A DNA stretch of 64,000 bases from Oceanospirillaceae bacterium (GTDB lineage Bacteria > Pseudomonadota > Gammaproteobacteria > Pseudomonadales > Oceanobacteraceae). Below are positions 18,840 through 27,386 of the stretch, one piece after another. Location: NCBI GenBank assembly GCA_002724925.1, contig PBQA01000005.1:57416-121415 (forward strand). The letters are read 5' to 3'. A program made the translations under genes and the position numbers. A model generated the notes under the pieces. It made no database searches, was not told where the DNA came from, and saw nothing but the letters and a program-made list of their open reading frames with translations. Each line of letters begins with the position of its first letter. Positions within the stretch are counted from its first letter, which is position 1.

Positions 18840-19149
18840 GCTTGCTGCCCCCCATACAGGCGGGAGAATCGGGAATGGTTGAATCAGTCTGCCATTCATC
18901 AGGTGTATGAAGATGAAGAGATAAAGCGTGTACCGGCCCTGCCAGCTCATCACTGAGGAGGCCATACACCTTTTGATGTCGCGCCACAGTGCGGACGCCA
19001 TCAAACGCAGCAGAGACCAGAGTCACCTTAAAATGGGAGTCCGTGGCTGGACCGGAGTGCATGTGGCTTTCATTGTCGATTCGCAAAAACTGAGGTTCGA
19101 GGGCCGATAATTTCTGCTCGATTAGCTGTGCTGTGCGCTCCTGACTCAT
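18832..19149 (-). CDS. bolA: BolA family protein
   Basis: A 105-residue BolA-type protein. The domain runs from the first 10 residues to about 90, with HSGPATDSHFKVTLVSAAFDG and RHQKVYGLL, including the conserved His near 73 that, with partner glutaredoxins, binds an iron-sulfur cluster. An AGGTGA ribosome site precedes the ATG. It is first in a two-gene unit with the START protein. Confidence 0.93.
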   Translation of the reverse strand: MSQERTAQLIEQKLSALEPQFLRIDNESHMHSGPATDSHFKVTLVSAAFDGVRTVARHQKVYGLLSDELAGPVHALSLHLHTPDEWQTDSTIPDSPACMGGSKHD

Positions 19150-19265
19150 ACATCACCTGACTACTTAGATTAGGCCTATCATAAACGACTCTCTCGCAGT
19201 TGCACACCAATGAGGGTTATCGCTAAAGTACGCGTTTGCGAATCACTTTACGGACGCCATCAACC

Positions 19266-19883
19266 ATGACTGAGACCACACAGACCCACGCCCTGATTGG
19301 AAAATATTACGAAGAAGAGCGTGAGCAACGCGAGAAAGAACTCTCTCTGGCAGAACTGAAGCTGCGCCTTGATGCTAATGATCTGGCCATGCTGGGCATG
19401 ATTGCGCGCCGTTTCCGCAAAGGTCGTGATGATGTTGCCCAGGAAGTACTCTCGAGTGCGCTGTTAGATCTCTTCTCATGCATTGATGCCACAGAGCGTA
19501 AACTGATGGCACGTGATGCCGACGATGCTGCTAAGTCAATCGCCGACAGTATTGCGGAAGAGAACGGCGTGCGTGATGTCGAGTTCCGCACAGGTTACTG
19601 GGCACAGCAGGATCGCCAGATCGCTAAAGTAGAAAAGCAGCGCGAAAAAGCCGCGAAACAGGCCGAGAAAGAAGCCGCCATGGCAAACAAACAGGAAGCG
19701 CCGAAGCCACAGGCTGAAGAGCCGGCGGCAACGCCTGAAATGGCCGCTGAAGACAGCAGCAATGAAGAGTCGACCCACTACCCTGAAACCAGCGCAATCG
19801 AAAAAGCACCAGCCGCACTGGAAACTCAGACGGAAGCAGCGAACGAGTACGACGAAGAACAGCAGACCGCCAACGCAGAATAA
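19266..19883 (+). CDS. Coiled-coil protein with acidic Ala/Glu-rich tail
   Basis: A 205-residue protein of unknown function. The first 120 residues are helical and charged, and include AMLGMIARRFRKGRDDVAQEV and a DLFSCIDATER segment; the rest is low-complexity Glu, Ala and Pro-rich. The ATG at 19266 follows a weak ribosome site. It could be an adaptor-type or DNA-associated protein but I recognise no family. A terminator follows. Confidence 0.75.
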   Translation: MTETTQTHALIGKYYEEEREQREKELSLAELKLRLDANDLAMLGMIARRFRKGRDDVAQEVLSSALLDLFSCIDATERKLMARDADDAAKSIADSIAEENGVRDVEFRTGYWAQQDRQIAKVEKQREKAAKQAEKEAAMANKQEAPKPQAEEPAATPEMAAEDSSNEESTHYPETSAIEKAPAALETQTEAANEYDEEQQTANAE

Positions 19884-19911
19884 GTGACACGCGAAGCGCA
19901 AAAGACTCTGT

Positions 19912-19940
19912 GCCGCCCACTCTCTTGGGCGGCCTCTGTT
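19912..19940 (+). terminator. Rho-independent terminator
   Basis: Stem GCCGCCCA/TGGGCGGC with a 6-base loop followed by CTCTGTTTT. It ends the Ala/Glu-rich protein gene. Confidence 0.8.
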
Positions 19941-19991
19941 TTACGGCAGTGTCTGCCGACTGTTACCTCAACTCAAAATGAGCCAGGTTGG

Positions 19992-20183
19992 CTATTTACG
20001 CCAGATCTTCAATTCCCGGAATTCACCCGGACCGGCTTGCATCCAGAGAACTTCACTCTGATCCGAAAAGACAAAGCGATTTCCAAGTAAAAAACCTTCA
20101 CGCCGGCGTCCAGAAACGGTTGCCGAGGCGTGTCTGCCTTGCTTGCGCGCAGTATCAATAATGTCTACAGGCAAAAGATCCAT
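19992..20183 (-). CDS. Small protein of unknown function
   Basis: A 63-residue product starting MDLLPVDIID, with a Gly/Arg-rich centre (SGRRREGFLLGNRFVFSDQS) and a basic end. A good GGAG lies 7 bases before the ATG, which argues for a real gene. No family recognised. Confidence 0.55.
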   Translation of the reverse strand: MDLLPVDIIDTARKQGRHASATVSGRRREGFLLGNRFVFSDQSEVLWMQAGPGEFRELKIWRK

Positions 20184-20320
20184 AGGTTGTCTCCAATCCC
20201 ATCATCCTTAGCAATGCTTTGTATCACCTGATTATGACAATCAGAGGAAGGTTACTCTTGCACTGCCATGCATTACAATGTGTCGCTTTCTTGAGCGAAC
20301 GTCAATCGGGATAGCGCACA

Positions 20321-21259
20321 ATGGCCATTAACTGGTTCCCCGGGCACATGAACAAAGCCCGCAAAAAAATTAGCGAGGCGATGCCAGACATTGATCTGGT
20401 CATCGAAGTTCTGGATGCTCGCCTGCCCTTCTCCAGCACCAACCCTCTTGTTAACGAGCTTCGCGGTGACAAGCCGACGATCAAGGTGCTGAATAAAGCC
20501 GACCTCGCCGATCCCGCGACAACAAACGCGTGGGTCAGCCATTTTTCGGAACAGGCACACACCCAGGCCCTTCCGCTGGTCGCTGAAGACAGAAAGCAGG
20601 TTAAGCAGCTGATTGCCCTGGCTAAAAAAGTCGGTCAGGGCCAACTGGAAAAGAATCGCGCGGTGCGTGTAATGATCATGGGCATCCCAAATGTCGGAAA
20701 GTCAACCTTGATCAACGCGCTCGCTGGCCGTTACATCGCCCGCACAGGCAATGAACCTGCAGTCACCAAAGCCAACCAGATGATCGACCTGAAAAACGGG
20801 ATTGTGCTCTCCGACACCCCCGGAATCCTCTGGCCACGATTTGAGAACGAACTCAGCGGCTATCGTCTGGCTGCCAGCGGTGCAGTGAAAGACACGGCCA
20901 TAGAATATACCGATGTCGCCATGTTTGCCCTGGATTACTTACGCACAGCCTATGAAAAAGAACTGACGACGCGGTTCAAGCTGAAAGACACTCCAGAAAA
21001 TGCAGAGCAGCTCCTGAATACGATTGCCGCCAAACGCGGCTGCCTGCGGGCCGGGGGAATCGTCGATCTGCACAAAGCGTCAGAAATCGTTTTGCACGAA
21101 CTACGCGCCGGGAAAATCGGCCGGATCAGCATGGAAACACCTGAGATGATTCAGGTTGAATCGGAAGAAATAGAGCGCCTTAAAGCAGAAGCGGCAGCTG
21201 CCAGAGAGGCCGCTGCCAAAGAAGAATCACGCGGAAAGCGGCACCACAAGGAAGAATGA
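20321..21259 (+). CDS. rbgA: Ribosome biogenesis GTPase RbgA/YlqF
   Basis: Circularly permuted GTPase that acts in 50S ribosome assembly. The motif order shows the permutation: G4 NKADLAD near residue 61, then G1 GIPNVGKSTLINALAG near 123, then G3 DTPGILWP near 166. The N-terminus NWFPGHMNKARKKI is typical. The 312-residue length includes a basic tail. It stands alone on its strand. Confidence 0.95.
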   Translation: MAINWFPGHMNKARKKISEAMPDIDLVIEVLDARLPFSSTNPLVNELRGDKPTIKVLNKADLADPATTNAWVSHFSEQAHTQALPLVAEDRKQVKQLIALAKKVGQGQLEKNRAVRVMIMGIPNVGKSTLINALAGRYIARTGNEPAVTKANQMIDLKNGIVLSDTPGILWPRFENELSGYRLAASGAVKDTAIEYTDVAMFALDYLRTAYEKELTTRFKLKDTPENAEQLLNTIAAKRGCLRAGGIVDLHKASEIVLHELRAGKIGRISMETPEMIQVESEEIERLKAEAAAAREAAAKEESRGKRHHKEE

Positions 21260-21277
21260 TAAAACGAAGAGTAACGC

Positions 21278-21718
21278 TTAAGCCTCTTCGCTGGTAATAC
21301 GCCCATGCACCTGAATAAAGGTCTCCCAATCGGGATCTTCATCAGCGACGACCTCAATAGGATACAGGCCGTTGTCGGTTGGAATAGCATCCAGGCCTGT
21401 TTTCAGTTGCTCAAGGTCACGGGTATAGATAATCCACTGATTGATGCCATCATGGGTAATCATCATTGCCACCACAGAGTCTTCTTCTGGCTCAAGGCGC
21501 GCCTGCAACTGTTCGGTGAAGGCAACGATGCGTGCCTGTTCTTCTGTCGCAGGAAAACCACTGCTTTCATCCCGGCTTTCTGCGTTCCAGGCAATCTGAA
21601 CGCATAAGCCATAGAGGCCGGAATCTTTTGCCATCTGCCAGTCCTCGCGGAACTGAATACTGATCGGCTTTTCCTTCAGGCTACCGCCTGCACGAACCCA
21701 ACGGTTGTTCACCAGCAT
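21278..21718 (-). CDS. DUF695-family protein
   Basis: A 146-residue cytosolic protein matching the DUF695 layout: PISIQFREDWQMAKDSGLYG near residue 18, a central NQWIIYTRDLEQLKTGL segment, and the C-terminal ADEDPDWETFIQVHG near 128. Function unknown. It converges with rbgA, 18 bases apart. Confidence 0.83.
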   Translation of the reverse strand: MLVNNRWVRAGGSLKEKPISIQFREDWQMAKDSGLYGLCVQIAWNAESRDESSGFPATEEQARIVAFTEQLQARLEPEEDSVVAMMITHDGINQWIIYTRDLEQLKTGLDAIPTDNGLYPIEVVADEDPDWETFIQVHGRITSEEA

Positions 21719-21819
21719 GTAGTTTTCCTTATTGCTTTAGCGTCTGCTGTTCACCTCAGACTAACGGAAGCCGCTGAGAATGCCAATTCCGGGGCACGGA
21801 TAAATAACAAAAACCCGCA

Positions 21820-22686
21820 TCAGAACTGATTCAGAGGCACTTTCAGGTAACTGACGCCGTTATTTTCTGGCTCAGGGAAGTCACCAGCGCGGATATTCAC
21901 CTGCAGCGACGGGAAAATCAGGCGCGGCATCGCTAAACCACTGTCTCGCTGGGTACGCATTTTAATAAAGTCATCACGACTGTGTTCATCGCTTACGTGA
22001 ATGTTATCACGGCGCTGTTCCCCGACCGTCACTGCGCTTCTCAACTCGGTACGCGCCTCTGGCGGGTAGTCATGGCACATATGCAGAACCACATCATCCC
22101 CCAGCGATAGTAATTTACGGATCGAATCATAGAGCGTACCCGCATCACCACCGGGAAAATCACAGCGCGCCGTACCGACATCCGGCATGAACAAGGTGTC
22201 ACCGATGAATACATCGGTATCATTGATAACGTAACTCGCGCATGCGGGCGTATGACCCGGTGTCGCCATACTGTGAATACGGGTATCACCGAGCATTAAC
22301 TCTGCACCATCCGCCAACAGAATATCGAACTGAGAGCCGTCCGCCCTGAAGGTTTCACCTTCGTTAAAGATCGACGCGAAGGTCGTCTGAATGCCTTTGA
22401 TTTTCTGGCCGATAACGATACTGGCGCCGGTCTTATCTCGAATGTAGGCCGCAGAGGTCAGATGATCAGCATGGGCGTGGGTTTCCAGAACCAATTTAAG
22501 ATCCAGTCCACGGGATTCGATGTCACTCAATATCTGGTCGATAAACCCCGTATCTGTCTTCCCTGATTTCGGATCATAGTCCAAAACAGGGTCTACAATG
22601 GCACATGAACCTGTTCCAGTATCCACCAGCAGATGCGTGAAGGTCGACGTGTCTTCATGGATATAGCTCTGAATGGTGTGACTCAT
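21820..22686 (-). CDS. MBL-fold hydrolase, persulfide dioxygenase-like
   Basis: A 288-residue metallo-beta-lactamase-fold enzyme of the Blh/ETHE1 group, which oxidises persulfides such as glutathione persulfide to sulfite. The metal motif ETHAHADHLTSA lies at about 68-79, with further ligands in GHTPACASY and the Asp in GDTLFMPDVGTARCDFPGG. The family also includes glyoxalase II-like enzymes, but the D-x-G-T-A-R-C-D-F segment and the divergent ArsR gene favour persulfide oxidation. It faces the ArsR gene across a 102-base region with an AT-rich palindrome. Confidence 0.9.
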   Translation of the reverse strand: MSHTIQSYIHEDTSTFTHLLVDTGTGSCAIVDPVLDYDPKSGKTDTGFIDQILSDIESRGLDLKLVLETHAHADHLTSAAYIRDKTGASIVIGQKIKGIQTTFASIFNEGETFRADGSQFDILLADGAELMLGDTRIHSMATPGHTPACASYVINDTDVFIGDTLFMPDVGTARCDFPGGDAGTLYDSIRKLLSLGDDVVLHMCHDYPPEARTELRSAVTVGEQRRDNIHVSDEHSRDDFIKMRTQRDSGLAMPRLIFPSLQVNIRAGDFPEPENNGVSYLKVPLNQF

Positions 22687-22726
22687 ATCTTCCCCGCGTG
22701 GTAACTCATCTTGATAGAATCATTAT

Positions 22727-22742
22727 ATTAGAATATTCTTAT
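22727..22742. promoter_or_regulatory. AT-rich palindrome, candidate ArsR/BigR-type operator
   Basis: A perfect 10-base palindrome AGAATATTCT (22730-22739) extended by partly symmetric flanks, lying between the divergent MBL and ArsR genes. BigR/SqrR-type repressors bind AT-rich inverted repeats in such positions. Confidence 0.55.
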
Positions 22743-22788
22743 TCAGCAATAAAGAATAAATAACCCGTTGCGTACGAGGCCAACCTCC

Positions 22789-23133
22789 ATGCAAGACGCC
22801 AATAGCCAAAGCCATGGTTCAGCCCATAGCCTGAGCCATGACAATAACCGGGCAGCCGCGGTGCGCTTGCTTAAGGCCATGGCAAATGAACACCGGCTTG
22901 GTATTCTGTGTGCGCTACGAAGCGGAGAAGTCTCGGTATCCGAACTCTGCAGCATACTGCCGCTGAGTCAGTCTGCCATGTCTCAACACCTGGCCTGGCT
23001 TCGTAACGAACAACTTGTCACCTGTCGCCGAAAAGCTCAATCCATGTTTTATCGACTTGGGGATCAACGTGCCGCGGATGTTATCTCCCTGCTCAACCGA
23101 TTATACGGGCCTGTCAGTAGTGAAGATCAGTAA
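22789..23133 (+). CDS. ArsR/SmtB regulator, BigR/SqrR/YgaV-like
   Basis: A 114-residue winged-helix repressor starting MQDANSQSH. The ATG at 22789 is preferred over an upstream TTG because GAGG lies about 10 bases before it. The helix HRLGILCALRSGEVSVSELC and the recognition helix SQSAMSQHLAWLRNE match BigR/YgaV proteins that sense sulfane sulfur. In these, a Cys after ILC pairs with a Cys in the last helix (NVYCP in E. coli YgaV). Here the first is present (ILC, near residue 38), but the last helix reads NRLYGPV, so the second Cys is absent. Two others occur in SELC and VTC. It overlaps sulP. Confidence 0.9.
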   Translation: MQDANSQSHGSAHSLSHDNNRAAAVRLLKAMANEHRLGILCALRSGEVSVSELCSILPLSQSAMSQHLAWLRNEQLVTCRRKAQSMFYRLGDQRAADVISLLNRLYGPVSSEDQ

Positions 23134-24841
23134 TACGCTCTACCCGCTGCCCCGCCAGGGCCTACTGCCCGACTTTATCGCCGGCCTGGTGGTTGCTGTG
23201 ATGCTGGTTCCGCAAGCAGTGGCTTACGCGTTTCTTGCAGGGCTTCCCCCTGAAGCCGGACTGTTCTCCTCTCTATTGCCGTTACTGGCCTACGCGCTAC
23301 TGGGTTCCAGCCCGACACTCGCCGTCGGCCCGGTTGCCATTATTTCGTTAATGACTCTCAGCTCGCTTCATGGCGTGGTCAGCCCGGATGCGTCAGACTA
23401 CCCCGCTTATGCCACGTTACTTGCGGGTATGACGGGTACCTGGCTATTCATCTTCTTTGCTATCGGCCTCGGTTCCTGGACGTCCTTTATCAGTCATTCA
23501 GTCATCTCTGGCTTTACCAGTGCTGCGGCGATCGTGATCATCCTAAGCCAACTGAAGTACTTCACTGGCCTTGATATACCAAGAGGCGGACCTGGCTGGA
23601 GCCCGGTAGCCTTTGCGTCGCAACACTGGCAGGACATTGCTCTGTGGCCGCTCGTCACTGCGTTCAGCGGCGCTCTGTTGTTGGTTTTCTGGCAAAAAGT
23701 AACTCCCGCACTGACAGCGCGCTTCGCACTACCCGCCCCCCTGAAAACACTGACTAACCGGGCCGGTCCACTGGTTCTGGTCACCACAGGCACACTACTG
23801 GTTTTGTTTATTGAGCCACCGCTGGCGACCGTCGGCGCCGTTCCGTCCGGCTTTCCATCGCTATCATTACCTACCATAACCGATCTCAACTGGCAGGCAC
23901 TGATACTGCCATCTGCTGTTCTGGGCCTGATTATTTATCTTGAGAGCCTGTCTATCTCAAATACCATGGCTCGTGATCAAACCAATCGAATCCGGCCTAA
24001 TCAGGAATTACTGGCCCTCGGAACGGCGAACCTGACCGCGGCGATCAGTCATGCAATGCCTGTGGCAGGGGGCTTTGGCCGCAGTATGGTCATGCAGTCG
24101 GCCGGGGCATTGAGCCAATGGGCGGCGATATTTACCTTTATCTTTATGACGCTCGTGTGCCTTGTCGCTGGTAGCTGGTTTCAGCATCTGCCCCACGCAG
24201 CACTCGGTGCCCTGATCGTTGTTGCAACCTGGCCCCTTTTCCGCTGGCGCGACGGGCTGAATGCCTGGAATTTTCAACGCAGCGACGGAATCGTCTGGCT
24301 AACGACTTTCGCGCTCGTCATTATCACGGATGCAGAGTCTGGAATCATTGCCGGTGTTATCGTGTCTCTGGTGATTTATCTACGCCGTACCAGTCAGCCT
24401 CACATTGCGGAAATAGGTCGTATACCGCGAACGCTGCAGTTCCGTAATGTATTACGTCACGCTGTAGAGACCCTACCCGATGTCACCCTCATTCGCGTCG
24501 ACGAAAACCTGTATTTCGCCAACAGCGATTATCTGATCGATTACGTACTGGAACGTGTCGTGCGTCGACCCGATATAAAGCATGTTGTCCTGGTGGGTAC
24601 GGCGATCAACCACATCGACTACTGCGGTCTCGAAGCACTTGAACTTCTCAATAACCGACTCAAAGAACGGTCTGTTCTTCTCCATCTTGCAGAATTTAAG
24701 GGTCCAGTTATGGATCAGTTAAACAAAACCCACCTCGCAGAGAAGATTGCTCCCGGACAGGTTTTCTTCACAATTAATGAAGCCATGGTGGCTCTCGGCC
24801 ACTCAATCGGGGAGGACAGCGATGACAACTACATCATCTGA
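23120..24841 (+). CDS. SulP-family anion permease with STAS domain
   Basis: Inner-membrane anion transporter of 573 residues from the GTG at 23120, which overlaps the ArsR stop by 14 bases. The N-terminal SulP core starts LLPDFIAGLVVAVMLVPQA and continues through about 12 membrane segments; LGLIIYLESLSISNTMA near residue 275 is typical. The C-terminal STAS domain runs from about 455 to 545 (VDENLYFANSDYLID). SulP members move sulfate, bicarbonate or related anions. Placed in a BigR-like locus, sulfur-oxyanion handling is the likeliest role. It has a longer open frame within arsR, but that is not a real N-terminus. Confidence 0.92.
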   Translation: MKISNTLYPLPRQGLLPDFIAGLVVAVMLVPQAVAYAFLAGLPPEAGLFSSLLPLLAYALLGSSPTLAVGPVAIISLMTLSSLHGVVSPDASDYPAYATLLAGMTGTWLFIFFAIGLGSWTSFISHSVISGFTSAAAIVIILSQLKYFTGLDIPRGGPGWSPVAFASQHWQDIALWPLVTAFSGALLLVFWQKVTPALTARFALPAPLKTLTNRAGPLVLVTTGTLLVLFIEPPLATVGAVPSGFPSLSLPTITDLNWQALILPSAVLGLIIYLESLSISNTMARDQTNRIRPNQELLALGTANLTAAISHAMPVAGGFGRSMVMQSAGALSQWAAIFTFIFMTLVCLVAGSWFQHLPHAALGALIVVATWPLFRWRDGLNAWNFQRSDGIVWLTTFALVIITDAESGIIAGVIVSLVIYLRRTSQPHIAEIGRIPRTLQFRNVLRHAVETLPDVTLIRVDENLYFANSDYLIDYVLERVVRRPDIKHVVLVGTAINHIDYCGLEALELLNNRLKERSVLLHLAEFKGPVMDQLNKTHLAEKIAPGQVFFTINEAMVALGHSIGEDSDDNYII

Positions 24842-24998
24842 CGTTAGCGGGACAATACGCAAAAGAGATCACAACAAGGCAACCACTGAAACCAGAAACG
24901 AGCGCTTTGAGATCAATCGTCATCGCGAGGGAGCGGTTTTTACAGTCCGTTATCGTGAGGGTTCCATAGCCAGACGCTGTTTGCTGGATCAATCATAA
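24822..24998 (+). CDS. Small basic protein coupled to SulP gene
   Basis: A 58-residue product beginning MTTTSSDVSG, with a repeated RHREGAVFTVRYREGSIARR region. A perfect GGAGG lies 6 bases before the ATG at 24822, which overlaps the sulP end by 20 bases, suggesting translational coupling. No known family. Confidence 0.5.
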   Translation: MTTTSSDVSGTIRKRDHNKATTETRNERFEINRHREGAVFTVRYREGSIARRCLLDQS

Positions 24999-25087
24999 GC
25001 AGCGCGTCTGGAAGCGTAAGGCGGGGTTCAGCCGGCGGGTGACAGAGGTTATCATGAAGAAACTGTTGTTTCTGACCCGAGGTGTTC

Positions 25088-25570
25088 ATGTCACTTGCCA
25101 CTCTGCTTATCCCTCTCGCCATTCTGGTAATTATTCCCCTCGCCTGGTACGCGTGGCGCTTAACGCGCAAAGTTCAGGCACTTGAAGCGGAGCAGGAGCG
25201 TGAGGAAGCAGAAGCAGCGCTGCAGCTTCGAAAGCACCAGGAAGAACTGATTTCAGACATCCGTTTCGTCAGTCGCTCTGTGCTTCAGCAGCAATGCGAT
25301 ATCACAGAGGGAGTGCTGCGCCTTGAATACCTGCTGAAAGGACTCGACCCGGATGTATGGGAGATGGAAGAGCTTGCCAGTGTCCGGGCGCACCACACGG
25401 CCACGCGCGCAATGCCGATTCTCGATGAATACAAAGCCCTGACGCCTAAGCAGCAGTTTAAGATTGATAAAGAGCGCCTGACTCTGGAGCATGACAACCG
25501 TTTAACGATTGAGCGTGATCTTAAATGGCTGAGTACGTATTCATTTCCGCAAGTGACCCTTATTCAGTGA
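25088..25570 (+). CDS. DUF2489-type membrane protein
   Basis: A 160-residue protein with an N-terminal membrane anchor (about residues 2-22) followed by a long acidic coiled-coil region and a conserved-looking segment QQCDITEGVLRLEYLLKGLD near 69. The length and layout match DUF2489. The ATG at 25088 with GAGG upstream is chosen over a GTG two codons before it. Function unknown. Confidence 0.8.
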   Translation: MSLATLLIPLAILVIIPLAWYAWRLTRKVQALEAEQEREEAEAALQLRKHQEELISDIRFVSRSVLQQQCDITEGVLRLEYLLKGLDPDVWEMEELASVRAHHTATRAMPILDEYKALTPKQQFKIDKERLTLEHDNRLTIERDLKWLSTYSFPQVTLIQ

Positions 25571-25692
25571 CTCTCATTAACAGACCGCATCAGAAAGCAT
25601 TAAATAAACAAGAAATCGATTCGTAAAGCCTGCCTTGAACCTTGCGGAGATTTCGTGTCAAAGTTCAGACTAAACGTTAACGAGAACCACTT

Positions 25693-26268
25693 ATGAAACT
25701 GCTGACCTCCACTCTCCTTATTCTTGCCGCACCGCTAAGCTTCGCTGAATGGACGCTTAGCCCGGACTCTTCGGTGAAATTTCTCAGTACGAAGAACACC
25801 AACATCACCGAAGTGCACGAATTTACTCAGGTATCAGGTTCAGTAAGCGATCAGGGCAGTGCTAAGATAGCCATCGACCTGAGCAGTGTCGAGACAGGCA
25901 TCGAAATTCGCAATGAACGTATGCAGTCGATGCTTTTCAATGTTTCTGACTATGCGACAGCGACCGTCTCAGCCAACCTGCCAGACACAATGATGCTGGC
26001 GCTAAAAAATGGAGAGACAGCAACGTCGGTATTACCGCTGACACTTGAGCTTCATGGTGAGAAGAAAGAGGTTAAAGCCGACATTCTCGCGACTGCCGCT
26101 GCAGACGGCCACGTTGTTGTGACCACACAGTCACCGATTCTGATAAATGCCGACGACTTTAAGCTAGCGAAAGGTGTTGAGGCGTTAAGAGAAATTGCAG
26201 GTCTGGATCGTATCTCTACCACCGTTCCTGTGACCTTTACTCTGCTGTTTACCGAAACTCCAGAGTAA
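25693..26268 (+). CDS. YceI-family periplasmic protein
   Basis: A 191-residue protein with a signal peptide (ending SFAEW near residue 19) and the YceI lipocalin-like barrel: WTLSPDSSVKFLSTKN near 20, the RNERMQSMLFNV segment near 76-87, and TLELHGEKKEVKADI. YceI proteins bind isoprenoid-type lipids in the periplasm. Confidence 0.9.
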   Translation: MKLLTSTLLILAAPLSFAEWTLSPDSSVKFLSTKNTNITEVHEFTQVSGSVSDQGSAKIAIDLSSVETGIEIRNERMQSMLFNVSDYATATVSANLPDTMMLALKNGETATSVLPLTLELHGEKKEVKADILATAAADGHVVVTTQSPILINADDFKLAKGVEALREIAGLDRISTTVPVTFTLLFTETPE

Positions 26269-26271
26269 TCA

Positions 26272-27327
26272 TCACGCTGAGGCAGCTGGCAGGAACTGAT
26301 CACGGCCAGCCGCCTTTGCTTTGTAAAGGTATTTGTCGAGATGATCGAGTACCTGCTCGACCGATAAGTCCTGATGTGGCCGCGGCGTCACCGCTATAAA
26401 CGCGCCTGATGCCGTCACGGGCACCCGCTTTCCCGAGTCATTCAATACCGACATCCTGCGAATCGATTCCTGAACCCGTGAAACGACGGCCGTTAATTGA
26501 TCCGGCTGACAACCCGGCAGAATCAACGCAAACTCCTCTCCCCCTAAGCGGCCGATATGATCGGTTGGACGAATGGTCGCCTTTAATGTCCGGCACAATA
26601 TTTTGAGAACGCGGTCACCCGTTCCGTGGCCATGAATGTCGTTGACCTTTTTGAAGTGATCGATATCCATCAACACCATCGCAAAAACATGATGCTGACG
26701 CTGGCCTCTTGCCCACTCTCTGCGATAAACACGATCGAAACCGCGACGATTTTCAGCGCCGGTGAGCGGGTCAGTCAGCGCCATCAACGCCTGAGCTTCT
26801 GACTGGCGAACCATCACCAAACAGGCAGCGATCACCGCCGCCAGGTGTTGCATGAAATCCGTCGCCATACCAGCGGTAAACCGATCTTCACGAGAAGAGA
26901 ACATACACAGCTGGCCGATGTACTCACCGTTTCGCATCAGAGGCAGGCGTAACCCTGAGCGCCATGGTGGTGGTGTTTCGATCACATCGGCCTTGCTGGT
27001 TGGCAGGCTGACTTTGAATTCGATCTGATTGAGCAATGCACCCTGATCGATGTCGAGAGACTGGAGCATAGACGCTTTCAGTTCTCCATCTGGGTCACAG
27101 ATGCGCAGACTGACAGCGTCGAGATCAAACTGAGAAGGCAAAGCTTCAAGAAGTAAGGTCAGAAAATTCTGCCAGTTCTGAGCTGACAGCAGTTGCAGTT
27201 CAAACGCCTGTAGACGCTTCAGCAGCGCTTCATTGCGGCGGGCGTTTTCGAGTAATTCCGCTAGTTCCAAGGTTTGTCCTCTCCCGTTGCACTCAGTGTA
27301 GACGCTGTCCTGATTTTTGCCCGGCAT
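26272..27327 (-). CDS. Diguanylate cyclase with N-terminal sensor region
   Basis: A 351-residue cytosolic protein. An N-terminal helix is followed by a GAF- or DUF484-like region (about 45-165), then a GGDEF domain from about 190. The active site reads GGEEF, preceded by RPTD exactly five residues upstream, the product-binding I-site (RxxD), so it should make c-di-GMP with feedback inhibition. No membrane segment. It is convergent with the YceI gene, 3 bases apart. What the sensor part detects is not visible. Confidence 0.92.
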   Translation of the reverse strand: MPGKNQDSVYTECNGRGQTLELAELLENARRNEALLKRLQAFELQLLSAQNWQNFLTLLLEALPSQFDLDAVSLRICDPDGELKASMLQSLDIDQGALLNQIEFKVSLPTSKADVIETPPPWRSGLRLPLMRNGEYIGQLCMFSSREDRFTAGMATDFMQHLAAVIAACLVMVRQSEAQALMALTDPLTGAENRRGFDRVYRREWARGQRQHHVFAMVLMDIDHFKKVNDIHGHGTGDRVLKILCRTLKATIRPTDHIGRLGGEEFALILPGCQPDQLTAVVSRVQESIRRMSVLNDSGKRVPVTASGAFIAVTPRPHQDLSVEQVLDHLDKYLYKAKAAGRDQFLPAASA

Positions 27328-27386
27328 GAGCGAAATTTCTTTGATAGAATGCCGGCAATACTGACTAACCTGCGGACTTCTCTTCA

